The notes under the pieces were generated by a model. That model did no database searches and was not told the DNA's origin. It was given only the letters and a program-made list of their open reading frames with translations. Of a stretch of DNA of 64,000 nt, positions 18,038 to 25,309 are shown piece by piece (within the stretch, counting starts at the first letter, position 1; the number at the start of each line of letters is the position of its first letter). The translations under genes were made by a program, and so were the position numbers. Location of the stretch: assembly GCF_900100945.1 (NCBI RefSeq), contig NZ_FNCG01000002.1:291940-355939 (forward strand), given 5' to 3'. The DNA comes from Mucilaginibacter gossypii (GTDB lineage Bacteria > Bacteroidota > Bacteroidia > Sphingobacteriales > Sphingobacteriaceae).

Positions 18038-18598
18038 TTATTTTTTTAAATGATCATAGCCTTGTGGCAGGCGGGTATAGCCATGGTTTACTAATCGCTC
18101 GGCCAGTATGTTGTAATAGCCGGCATCAGCAGGTAAGGCTGTGGCCAATCCGTCAACATAGCGGTTGTAATAGCAAAACAGGGCAGCTATGAGCACGGTA
18201 TCATGGATCTCGATATCGGTAGCTCCGGCAGCTTTGGCACGGTCGATGGCTTCGGTAGTTACATTCCGGCCATTTTGGGCAGTTAGCTTTGCAATGGTAA
18301 GCAAAGCTTTCATTTTTTCGGTAACCGGGGCAGTTTCAATGTTTTCCTTTACTTTTTGCGCTGTTTCAGCTTCACCTGCAAGTAGGTCGGCCGCGGCGGT
18401 GTGAGCGGTAGTGCAAAAGGTGCATTGGTTGTTGTGTGATACCACTGTGGCGATCAGCTCACGATCGGCTTCAGACAAGGTTGATGGCCCGCGCAATAAA
18501 AACTGTGTAAGGTTACGGATAGGTTGTGCCGCTTCTTTGGCATACTCCAGCAGGCCGGTAATGCCCGGCAAATGGCTTTCAAGTGTAATGTAAGGCAT
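18038..18598 (-). CDS. AhpD-like/carboxymuconolactone decarboxylase family protein (first of three paralogues)
   Basis: This 186-residue protein is the promoter-proximal gene of the operon. Its AhpD-type site is C59, C62, H66 (CTFCTTAH) after DRELIATVVSHNNQ, and the second block is EIHDTVLIAALFCYYNRYVDGL. It differs more from the other two than they do from each other, for example in its MPYITLESHLPGITGL start and its ARG/LPQGYDHLKK-type end. It precedes the TonB receptor gene by 34 bp. No operator or consensus promoter was recognised upstream of 18598. The thiol redox role follows from the family; the actual substrate is unknown. Confidence 0.88.
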   Translation of the reverse strand: MPYITLESHLPGITGLLEYAKEAAQPIRNLTQFLLRGPSTLSEADRELIATVVSHNNQCTFCTTAHTAAADLLAGEAETAQKVKENIETAPVTEKMKALLTIAKLTAQNGRNVTTEAIDRAKAAGATDIEIHDTVLIAALFCYYNRYVDGLATALPADAGYYNILAERLVNHGYTRLPQGYDHLKK

Positions 18599-18782
18599 TT
18601 TAATAAATTGAATGTTTATAGGTTGGGAGAGGATGTATCGTCTGGAGATTACTAATCTTATCGATATGTTGTTATTTTCATAACTCTTGAGCCACGAATA
18701 AACTATCGACAGAAATAAATAATAACACAGCGGTAGAGTGGCACAGCCGCTACCCTAAGAAATGAACTAAAACAGGAGAAGA

Positions 18783-19346
18783 TTAACAAACGGCCTTTGG
18801 CGGTTGCTCGGGGATATCCTGGTGAGCAGGAATTAACTGTTGAACTATGTGAGCAACAATTTGTTGAGTATATTTTATAGGGCAGCCAAACTCAAAATGT
18901 ACAAAAGTGAAATTGAGGTTATCCTGCATAATTATTTTACCAAAGGGTACATGCTCCTTTTGCGGTACCGGGTTTTCTTTTATATCCTTTGCGTTAATAA
19001 TGTTTTTATCGGCCAGCTGGGTGGTTTCGTAGTTTGGGATGCACATCAAATAAATTGCGCGACTGGTTACGCGCATTTTTTGATAATTGTAGCTGTTGTT
19101 GCCAAACCGGATCTGCCCATGAATATTTTCGTAGTTTTTCCAGTCGGTTATGCCAGGCATGTTTACCGGGATTACTACCTCGGTAAGGTCTTTCACATTG
19201 TAAAAGCCTTTGGCAGTTTGTTCGGCAAAGTATTTATTGCTTTTGTAAACCATGAACTGATGCAATGCCAGTTGCCCGCCTATATTAAGCAGGTGAAAAC
19301 CGAGCAGCATTAGGGCAATAAACTTCTTCAATTGGTTTACGAACAA
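18783..19346 (-). CDS. Hypothetical protein with N-terminal membrane anchor
   Basis: I do not recognise this 187-residue protein. It begins with a hydrophobic stretch (IALMLLGFHLLNIGGQLAL) that fits one membrane helix or an uncleaved signal, and the rest is probably periplasmic. Notable parts are DLTEVVIPVNMPGITDW, FGNNSYNYQKMRVTSRAIYLMCIPNYET and a C-terminal proline-rich end finishing AVC. There are three Cys in the mature part. It lies 184 bp upstream of the AhpD/TonB operon on the same strand, so it may or may not be co-transcribed. Small anchored proteins of this kind occur near metal or redox genes in Bacteroidota, but no function is claimed. Confidence 0.7.
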   Translation of the reverse strand: MFVNQLKKFIALMLLGFHLLNIGGQLALHQFMVYKSNKYFAEQTAKGFYNVKDLTEVVIPVNMPGITDWKNYENIHGQIRFGNNSYNYQKMRVTSRAIYLMCIPNYETTQLADKNIINAKDIKENPVPQKEHVPFGKIIMQDNLNFTFVHFEFGCPIKYTQQIVAHIVQQLIPAHQDIPEQPPKAVC

Positions 19347-19563
19347 TGAGTGGCTTAAAATTGCTGTTTATAAACGCAGTATCCAAATTTATTTAGAATA
19401 ATTACGCGTAATGTGTAGCTGGTTTTCTTATTCTTTACCGGTTGTGATTAAAAGTTTCAATAGCTCTCGTACTGGTTGAACTTTCGGCTTAAAGAATGTC
19501 TTGTTCACGACATGGCTTGTCCGGTTCACATAGTTAGTGATAGGGCACCGGGCGATATCAGGG

Positions 19564-19571
19564 TATCTTTG
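19564..19571 (+). promoter_or_regulatory. Possible -7 box upstream of ohr
   Basis: TATCTTTG matches the Bacteroidetes -7 consensus TAnnTTTG and lies 40 bp before the ohr start. No good TTTG -33 box is visible at the usual distance, so this is only a candidate. The 264-bp gap before it (from 19347) shows no gene. Confidence 0.3.
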
Positions 19572-19610
19572 AGCATACAAAAAACAAAAATTAATTAAAT
19601 AAATAACACA

Positions 19611-20087
19611 ATGGAAACTATTGAAGAATCAGGTATCAACAAGATCAAGGTTATCGAAGATATCTCACCTAATAAAATCGACAAAGTATTATATACAGGT
19701 AAAGTTCGTACCGTTGGCGGTCGCGACGGTGGTTCATCTGTTAGTACCGATGGCCAGTTGGATATCAAACATTCAACTCCCGGAACCCCTAAACCAGGCA
19801 CTAACCCCGAGCAATTATTTGCAGCAGGCTGGTCAGCATGTTTTGAAGGTGCCATCGGTATTGCTGCTGCTAAAAAACGGATTGCCCTTCCTGCCGAACT
19901 GGCTATTGATGCAGAAGTGGATTTGGGTATTACCTCAGGTGCATACTTCCTGCAAGCCCGTTTAAATGTAAGTTTGCCAGGTTTGGATGTTGAAGTAGCC
20001 AAAGCATTGATTGAAGAAGCACACCAAACATGTCCTTATTCAAAATTGACTTACGGTAATATCAATGTTGAGATCAATTTAGTATAA
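19611..20087 (+). CDS. ohr: Ohr/OsmC-family organic hydroperoxide reductase
   Basis: This 158-residue thiol peroxidase reduces organic hydroperoxides in the cytoplasm. The Ohr-type features are visible: the peroxidatic Cys77 in WSACFEGAI, the resolving Cys141 in HQTCPYSK, an arginine in GGRDGGS, and the segment LDIKHSTPGTPKPGTNPEQLFAAGW. The first 20 residues are slightly longer than usual for Ohr. It is a single-gene unit closed by the bidirectional terminator at 20131-20169. It lies opposite the AhpD-like operon, and both deal with peroxide-type chemistry by family. No OhrR repressor gene is adjacent. Confidence 0.93.
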   Translation: METIEESGINKIKVIEDISPNKIDKVLYTGKVRTVGGRDGGSSVSTDGQLDIKHSTPGTPKPGTNPEQLFAAGWSACFEGAIGIAAAKKRIALPAELAIDAEVDLGITSGAYFLQARLNVSLPGLDVEVAKALIEEAHQTCPYSKLTYGNINVEINLV

Positions 20088-20130
20088 TTCGCCCCCTTCC
20101 GTCCCCCTAAAGGGGGTACTTTAAAAGCAA

Positions 20131-20169
20131 CAAAGATGCCTTCCCAATTTAATTAGGAAGGCATCTTTG
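20131..20169. terminator. Bidirectional terminator between ohr and a convergent gene
   Basis: A perfect 14-bp stem, CAAAGATGCCTTCC (20131-20144) and GGAAGGCATCTTTG (20156-20169), encloses an 11-nt AT-rich loop. It sits between two convergent stops at 20087 and 20189. A second small hairpin of CCCCCT/AGGGGG lies just before it at about 20103-20117. Confidence 0.85.
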
Positions 20170-20188
20170 TATTCAAGAAAACTAAAGT

Positions 20189-20869
20189 TTAAATTTCTAT
20201 ACTCTCGCCAATACCCGGTAAAAATAATTTTAATCCGGCTTTTTCAAACTCACTAACAGCTTCGTCTTTATCTATTTTAATAAAGCCAAAGGTATCATAA
20301 TGAACTCCCAAAACTTTATTGGCCTTAACAAGCTTTGCCGCTTCAATGGCATCTTCAACGCCCATCGTTAACATGTCCCCGATAGGAAAAACCGCGAAAT
20401 CGAGATCAACCCATTTGGCCACCAGTTCCATATCTAAGGTGAGACCGGTATCGCCGCTGTAATACAGATTGCCATCATCAGTCGTTAATGCATAACCACA
20501 GGCTACACCGGCATAGCTACCATCTGGAAAGCTGGCAGAGTGTTGGGCAATGAATGATTTTGCAGTACCGAAATCAAAAGTCACCTTGCCGCCAGGGTTT
20601 AAAGGATGCACATTTTTAACGCCTTTTTTGCTGAAGTAATCATACACCTCATAAATACCCACAACCATAGCGCCTGTACGGTTGGCTATAGTTTCTACAT
20701 CCAAAATATGATCGTAATGCCCGTGCGATACAAAAATGTAATCAGCTTTAATTTCATCAATGTTAATTTCTTTTGCCAATTCGTTACCTGTAATAAAGGG
20801 ATCAAACAAAATGTGTTTACCTCCGGCTACTACCGAGAAGCATGAGTGACCGTAATAGTTGAGTTTCAT
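20189..20869 (-). CDS. Metal-dependent hydrolase, UPF0173-type metallo-beta-lactamase fold
   Basis: The 226-residue protein has the beta-lactamase-fold metal site SHGHYDHILD (HxHxDH) after the strand ADYIFV. It has later ligands in HSASFPDG, YYSGDTGLT and a C-terminal GVHYDTFG. The start MKLNYYGHSCF and the length fit the UPF0173 (YtkL-like) group of small soluble hydrolases. There is no signal peptide, so it is cytoplasmic. It is followed after 27 bp by a secreted hypothetical protein on the same strand further upstream. The physiological substrate of this family is not settled. Confidence 0.9.
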   Translation of the reverse strand: MKLNYYGHSCFSVVAGGKHILFDPFITGNELAKEINIDEIKADYIFVSHGHYDHILDVETIANRTGAMVVGIYEVYDYFSKKGVKNVHPLNPGGKVTFDFGTAKSFIAQHSASFPDGSYAGVACGYALTTDDGNLYYSGDTGLTLDMELVAKWVDLDFAVFPIGDMLTMGVEDAIEAAKLVKANKVLGVHYDTFGFIKIDKDEAVSEFEKAGLKLFLPGIGESIEI

Positions 20870-20895
20870 TGGTTTGTTTTTTATGTTAATGATGA

Positions 20896-21318
20896 TTAGT
20901 TTAAGAGCGGAGTTAAGGCGTTTAAGACAGGCATTGGCAATAGCTTAAAATGATCGTAGGCTGCGTAGGTAAATTTACCTGTTATATTGTTTATTTTAGG
21001 ATGTAGAAATGTCATCTTTTTTGACATGATAGTATCAGCCGGGGAATAAGCTGAGTACGAATCAGTTTTTTTGTTAAAGCCGGTAAGAAGCGTGCTTCCC
21101 GCTTGATTTTGTTTACTGGTATTAGCACCCGGCAACCTGAATTCCGGCGATAATTGTGAAGCATCAAAGCGGCCTATTTCAGATGAATAGTTGCGTCCAC
21201 TCGCTGGCAGGTTTATTTTAAAAGTAAATGCCCGCTCGGTACAATTTAGTTCGTTTGCCTGGGCATAAACCCCAATGCTTAAAAATGTTGCTATGGCAAT
21301 TAGCAGTAATGTTTTCAT
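20896..21318 (-). CDS. Hypothetical secreted protein
   Basis: I do not recognise this 140-residue protein. It has a clear signal peptide (MKTLLLIAIATFLSIGVYAQA) and a mature part of about 120 residues with one Cys (ELNCTERAF) and no repeats. It precedes the UPF0173 gene by 27 bp on the same strand, so the two may be one transcript. A strong terminator at 21334-21369 separates it from the upstream genes, so it probably has its own promoter within the short gap. Confidence 0.7.
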   Translation of the reverse strand: MKTLLLIAIATFLSIGVYAQANELNCTERAFTFKINLPASGRNYSSEIGRFDASQLSPEFRLPGANTSKQNQAGSTLLTGFNKKTDSYSAYSPADTIMSKKMTFLHPKINNITGKFTYAAYDHFKLLPMPVLNALTPLLN

Positions 21319-21333
21319 GATAGTATTTATTAA

Positions 21334-21369
21334 AAACAGGATCGGCCCTGCGAAGGGCCGATCCTGTTT
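21334..21369 (-). terminator. Strong rho-independent terminator
   Basis: A perfect 15-bp stem (AAACAGGATCGGCCC at 21334-21348 and GGGCCGATCCTGTTT at 21355-21369) closes a six-base loop. On the minus strand it follows the stop of the 50-residue protein at 21379-21381 by 10 bp and ends in TTT, TTAA-rich sequence. Confidence 0.85.
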
Positions 21370-21378
21370 ATGTTAGAT

Positions 21379-21531
21379 TTAGTTATTTTCCACCGGTTTT
21401 TTTCTCTTTCCCGGAACGCAGATCAATTCACAATCCTGCGGGTTACGTTCAAACGGTGCCCTTGTCAGGAATGATAAAGAGAACAGTGACAAGAATCCCA
21501 TTAATAACCGGCCTTGTTTCAACTTGCTCAT
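21379..21531 (-). CDS. Small hypothetical protein (50 aa)
   Basis: An ATG at 21529-21531 (minus) opens a 50-codon frame ending at 21379. The protein begins MSKLKQGRLLMGFLSLFSLSF, a possible membrane or signal segment. A basic end with two Cys follows (CELICVPGKRKKPVENN). It lies 20 bp after the DUF1223 gene and just before a strong terminator, so it is placed as the last gene of that operon. Gene status rests on this placement, since no family is recognised. Confidence 0.5.
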   Translation of the reverse strand: MSKLKQGRLLMGFLSLFSLSFLTRAPFERNPQDCELICVPGKRKKPVENN

Positions 21532-21551
21532 GATTTTTGAATTTATAGTTG

Positions 21552-22352
21552 TTATATTTTGGCTACAGCTTCATTGGTTAAAACTGCTTTTGTTGCGGTT
21601 AAAACCTCACCATTATCTTTGTTTTGTATAAAGCCTACTACTTCCCATTCTTGCTGGTTAAATTCTTTAGGAACGCTAATAATGGTTTGGCTTGTTTTTA
21701 CCTGGCTTAGGGCAACTGTTTTTAAGTCGCGTACAATTTGGGCGTGTGATAAGGTTCTGCCTTCGTTTTCGCCGCGGGCAACTTTGCTGATGGCTGTTTT
21801 TTGTACAATGGCTATCAGCAATTGTTGGTTATCAGTGTTGCCCGATAGTTCGTAATTTACAGCAAGCTTATCGCCGGTTTGTTGTGCTTTTAAGGAAACC
21901 TGAGCGGCTTGTGTGGTTGTTAGTGCATTCGAAATCGCTTCACGAAGTGCCGGCTCATCCGAGCCAACCATCTCAGTTTTACCATTAACTATAACTTGGG
22001 GTGTATAAACCTGGGCATTTAAATGGTAGCTATATTCTTTTTGGCGTTTTGAAAACATGGCATTGCTGAATGCATCTTTCCAGCCGAGGTTATTCCAATA
22101 GTCCACATGGTAAGCCAATATGTAAACGGGTTTGTCCTCTGAGTCTTTTTGGATCCTCGCCAGCAATTCATCAGCAGGAGGACAACTTGAACATCCCTCT
22201 GAAGTAAACAATTCTACCAAAGCAAAACCTTTTTCGGGAGTAGCGGCGTTTTCAGTTTTAGGGGCATTTATTTTACGATTAGCGTAAGCTGCTGTAGCGA
22301 GTGCCAGTGCCACGGTACCAACGCAAAAGCTAAAAATTTTTAAGGTTTTCAT
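21552..22352 (-). CDS. DUF1223 thioredoxin-like secreted protein
   Basis: The 266-residue protein starts at the ATG at 22350-22352, giving a proper signal peptide (MKTLKIFSFCVGTVALALAT); a frame extension to 22430 would place 26 unlikely residues in front. The mature part opens with ALVELFTSEGCSSCPPADELLARI, the DUF1223 signature with a CxxC pair. It continues with VDYWNNLGWKDAFSN and VYTPQVIVNGKTEMVGSDEPALREAI, where a cis-Pro-like TPQ loop supports a thioredoxin fold. A beta-rich tail follows. It is predicted to be periplasmic and perhaps redox active. The function of the family is not established. A promoter candidate is at 22376-22404. Confidence 0.88.
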   Translation of the reverse strand: MKTLKIFSFCVGTVALALATAAYANRKINAPKTENAATPEKGFALVELFTSEGCSSCPPADELLARIQKDSEDKPVYILAYHVDYWNNLGWKDAFSNAMFSKRQKEYSYHLNAQVYTPQVIVNGKTEMVGSDEPALREAISNALTTTQAAQVSLKAQQTGDKLAVNYELSGNTDNQQLLIAIVQKTAISKVARGENEGRTLSHAQIVRDLKTVALSQVKTSQTIISVPKEFNQQEWEVVGFIQNKDNGEVLTATKAVLTNEAVAKI

Positions 22353-22375
22353 ATTTCTTGATTTTTTATTTACTT

Positions 22376-22404
22376 CAAAATTATACCCTAAATAGCCGCA
22401 GAAA
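22376..22404 (-). promoter_or_regulatory. Candidate promoter of the DUF1223 gene
   Basis: On the minus strand TAATTTTG (22376-22383) fits TAnnTTTG. It is preceded, 17 bp upstream, by TTTC at 22401-22404 in place of the -33 TTTG. The distance to the ATG is 23 bp. Confidence 0.4.
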
Positions 22405-22456
22405 CAGCATAAAAAAGCCCAACCAGACATATCTACAGTTCAGTTGGGCATTTGTT

Positions 22457-22519
22457 AAGTCGAAAGTCTTGAGTCAGAAATCGTTTTACTTAGGACTTAA
22501 GACTCAAGACATCGGACTT
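22457..22519. repeat. Palindromic repeat, family D (AGTC/GACT rich)
   Basis: GTCTTGAGTC (22466-22475) pairs exactly with GACTCAAGAC (22501-22510). The outer AAGTC (22457) and GACTT (22515) extend the inversion. It lies directly downstream of the LytTR regulator gene stop on the minus strand, where it may act as its terminator, although no clean T-run follows. Confidence 0.6.
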
Positions 22520-22523
22520 AAAA

Positions 22524-23285
22524 CTATCTATTCTCGAGCCAGCTTAAAAATACCGGCGCTTTTTCTTTATTGATGAGTAATTTCTCGGGAGTTGGAATGG
22601 TTAGTTTCACAAACAGCTTACGCATAAAATAATGCTCCACCTCTTTTATCGCACTGAAGTTAACTATGTATTGCCTGTTGAGCCTGAAGAACTGCTCCTG
22701 CGAGAGCTGACCGCTGATCTGATCAAGCGACTGGTTAACCACATATTCCTGCTGATCAAAAGTCATGATGGTCGACAATTCGTTACGGATGTAAAAGAAA
22801 GCGATATCATTGGTAGCTATCGTGATGTACTTATTGTTTTTAAATACCAGGAAGCTTTTTTTACCTGCCGGAGGAGTAATCTGCGATAACAGGCTGCTGA
22901 TATCCGGCTGCGAGCCTTGCTGAAAGAAATTTCGCAGTTCATCTACCTTTTTAAAAGCATCGGCAATATCTGTTTTTGAGAAAGGCTTGAGCACATAATC
23001 AACGCTGTTGGCCTTAAATGCCTCTAACGAATATTCATCAAACGCAGTGCAGAAAATAATAGGGCAGTACACCTTTACCAATTTAAAGATCTCAAAACAC
23101 AACCCATCCGAAAGCTGGATATCCATAAAAATAAGATCGGGCTGCCTGTTCTCTGAAAGATAGGCAACCGAGCTTTCAACGCTCTGAAGCTTCGCAATTA
23201 TTTTTGAGTGCGGCCTTAATTCTAATATGATACCTTCAAGCGAGCGGGCCGCTTTTAGTTCGTCTTCAATTATGATAATGTTCAT
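22524..23285 (-). CDS. LytTR-type response regulator
   Basis: The 253-residue protein has an N-terminal receiver domain (MNIIIIEDELKAARSLEGII, phospho-acceptor D55 in LIFMDIQL, conserved Lys in VLKPFSK). A linker and a C-terminal LytTR DNA-binding domain follow (about 150-253, YITIATNDIAFFYIRNELSTIM, EEQFFRLNRQYIVNF). The start overlaps the end of the kinase gene by 20 bp, so the two are translationally coupled partners. The regulon is unknown. The nearest genes are the DUF1223 unit downstream and a PUL upstream in opposite orientation. Confidence 0.95.
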   Translation of the reverse strand: MNIIIIEDELKAARSLEGIILELRPHSKIIAKLQSVESSVAYLSENRQPDLIFMDIQLSDGLCFEIFKLVKVYCPIIFCTAFDEYSLEAFKANSVDYVLKPFSKTDIADAFKKVDELRNFFQQGSQPDISSLLSQITPPAGKKSFLVFKNNKYITIATNDIAFFYIRNELSTIMTFDQQEYVVNQSLDQISGQLSQEQFFRLNRQYIVNFSAIKEVEHYFMRKLFVKLTIPTPEKLLINKEKAPVFLSWLENR

Positions 23286-24291
23286 GTATAATAGGTAGTT
23301 TAACTTTGAATATTTTATCTTCAGATATGATCTCTATGTGTTTATCAAGCAGGTGATCGTAGCGTAGATTAATGTTCTTAAGTCCAACACCTGTTGATGG
23401 TTCTTCAAAACGCTTTGGTTTTATTTCGTTTTCCATAACGATGTTTTCACCTTCAGCATAAAGCTTAATATGCAACGGATGATCCAGCGATACCACATTG
23501 TGTTTAATACAGTTTTCTATCAATAGCTGCAGCGTGAATGGGGGGATTAGCGTACCGCGATATTGTTCATGTATAGTATTAGTGAAAATAAAACCGTCTT
23601 CAAACCTGGCTTTAAGTAAAAAATTGTAAGCTTCTACAATTTCCAGTTCTTCGGATAAATGAATAAGGTCTAACCTGCGGCTTTCAAGCGTAAAACGATA
23701 AAAATTTGAAAGTTTAAGGATGAAATCTACCGAGTGTTGGTCATTGGTCTCAACCATCGCCTTTAGGGTATTGAGACTGTTAAACAGGAAATGCGGGTTG
23801 ATCTGCTGTTTCAACAGTTCATATTGTGCGCCAAGGTTATCGGCCTTGATGCGTTCCAGCTCAACGTTAACCTGCTGGTTTTGGTAGTTTTGGTACAACA
23901 GGTTTATAAGCATATAAAATACGAGGTTAATAAGTATACCCCTTACCTCAATCATCAGCATTACCGGGCCGAAATTTAAATGCGTTAATATCAGTTGCTG
24001 TATGTAGGCTAAGGCCAGCATTACCCCCATACCTATCAGCAGTGTTGTAAGAAGCCGGGAATACGAGATGCTTTTATTCAGTTGTTTATTGCCCGATTGC
24101 TTTGGCAGCGTATAGATATTATAGTACCATACAAACAGTGAAAAAGAAGCGGTAACAGCCGAATTCACTGCCGCTTCAGCGGGTTTAAAATGGCGTTCGG
24201 CTATTTGGGGAACAGAGGCCAGCAGGCCAAGGAAAATTGAACTGCTCCATATAATTCCGGGGGAAATTTTAAATGTAGTGTTATTTTTCAT
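23266..24291 (-). CDS. LytS/YehU-type membrane histidine kinase
   Basis: The 341-residue protein has about four transmembrane segments in residues 10-135. A short coiled linker (QVNVELERIKADNLGAQYELLKQQ) leads to the His_kinase domain typical of LytS-like sensors, with phospho-acceptor H167 in INPHFLFNSLNTLKAMV. The ATPase domain has the N-box LQLLIENCIKHN and GVGLKNINLRYD. It partners the overlapping LytTR regulator. No extracellular ligand domain is present, so the signal is probably sensed within the membrane. A consensus promoter lies about 42 bp upstream. Confidence 0.94.
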   Translation of the reverse strand: MKNNTTFKISPGIIWSSSIFLGLLASVPQIAERHFKPAEAAVNSAVTASFSLFVWYYNIYTLPKQSGNKQLNKSISYSRLLTTLLIGMGVMLALAYIQQLILTHLNFGPVMLMIEVRGILINLVFYMLINLLYQNYQNQQVNVELERIKADNLGAQYELLKQQINPHFLFNSLNTLKAMVETNDQHSVDFILKLSNFYRFTLESRRLDLIHLSEELEIVEAYNFLLKARFEDGFIFTNTIHEQYRGTLIPPFTLQLLIENCIKHNVVSLDHPLHIKLYAEGENIVMENEIKPKRFEEPSTGVGLKNINLRYDHLLDKHIEIISEDKIFKVKLPIIHEHYHN

Positions 24292-24332
24292 TTACTGTAA
24301 ACGGGTTTACGGAAATACGGACAGTTGCCGGG

Positions 24333-24366
24333 CAAATATAGAGTTAATTACGGCCTGTGAGCCAAA
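24333..24366 (-). promoter_or_regulatory. Bacteroidetes-type promoter of the LytS/LytTR operon
   Basis: On the minus strand TTTG (24363-24366) is followed after 22 bp by TATATTTG (24333-24340), a full match to TTTG-N19/23-TAnnTTTG. Transcription would start about 35 bp before the kinase ATG. Confidence 0.6.
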
Positions 24367-24685
24367 TCCACCTTCATGATGCTGAAAGGGAAGCTAATGT
24401 TAATCTGTTTTGACCAAACACTTTAATTATTTTACGTTTTTGAGGGCTAAGATATAATCACCCGGGCTGTTGAATTATAAATTTATAGTTAAACCGGGCA
24501 TTTGCCTTCCTGAATCAGACATTTGGAAACATGAAAAACCAATGTCAAATAAAAGAATATCGTAGACAGATTAATTCTTTTACAGGTTTTCTAAATCAAC
24601 CTAAAATAGTTTGGATCAAGATTTTTTACTTAAAATTGTACATTATTTCAGTTAACTGTTCCCGTTAAAAGCAAGCCGCTCAACA
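24367..24685. other. Intergenic region between divergent LytS and ECF sigma genes
   Basis: No gene or clear palindrome is seen in these 319 bp. The promoter of the PUL sigma operon should lie here, but no TTTG/TAnnTTTG pair stands out. Confidence 0.5.
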
Positions 24686-25225
24686 TTGGAGATTAAAGAA
24701 CTTATAGATTCTATTCATTACAACAATGATGAATCTGCCTTTAATGAATTGTATAAGCTGCTGATCAATAATCTTAATCAGTTTGCCTGGTCCTTTTTGG
24801 GCGATAAGGAAGCTTGCGAAGAGATCATCAATGACCTTTTTGTAAATATCTGGACAGGCCGCCACAAGCTTAACAAGATCTCGAACCCTAAAGTATACTT
24901 TTATGTGGCTATAAAAAATGCCTGTCTTAACCATATCCGAAGCAACACCTCAAAAAGAAACCGCGATGCTCAACTTGCCGAAACCTATTATTTTCATTTA
25001 TCGGTTGATCCCGCGCAATTGCTCATCAGCAAAGAGCTGCAGGCCGGAGTTTTAAACGCTGTAAACAGTTTGCCGCCCCGTTGTAAGCTCATTTTTAAAA
25101 TGGTTAAAGAGGATGATCTCTCCTGCAATGAGGTAGCCGATATCCTTGGCCTGTCGAACAAAACGGTTTTTGCGCAACTGGCTATCGCCCTGAAAAAACT
25201 TGACGAGGCGCTGGGGAATAAATAG
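24686..25225 (+). CDS. ECF RNA polymerase sigma factor (FecI-like) of the PUL
   Basis: The 179-residue protein carries sigma-70 region 2 (FAWSFLGDKEACEEIINDLFVNIWTGRHKL) and region 4 (SLPPRCKLIFKMVKEDDLSCNEVADILGLSNKTVFAQLAIALKKL), the layout of Bacteroidetes FecI-type ECF factors. The start is a TTG at 24686: a stop lies 11 codons upstream in this frame and no ATG is near, so a rare start is required. A FecR-type anti-sigma gene follows after 84 bp and then a SusC gene with an STN domain, the complete trans-envelope signalling set. It should direct transcription of the susC-like operon when the outer membrane receptor is occupied. Confidence 0.93.
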   Translation: MEIKELIDSIHYNNDESAFNELYKLLINNLNQFAWSFLGDKEACEEIINDLFVNIWTGRHKLNKISNPKVYFYVAIKNACLNHIRSNTSKRNRDAQLAETYYFHLSVDPAQLLISKELQAGVLNAVNSLPPRCKLIFKMVKEDDLSCNEVADILGLSNKTVFAQLAIALKKLDEALGNK

Positions 25226-25309
25226 GTTAATCCCCCTCAAAAAAATATTTTAATTTCTTTTAGGAAAAACCGGGAACTGCCGTGTCCTTAATGCAGAATA
25301 CCAATTACT

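Noticed and set aside
22353..22430. 26-residue N-terminal extension of the DUF1223 protein
   Set aside because: It would put Cys-rich unusual residues before a perfect signal peptide and would overlap the candidate promoter; the internal ATG at 22352 is preferred.
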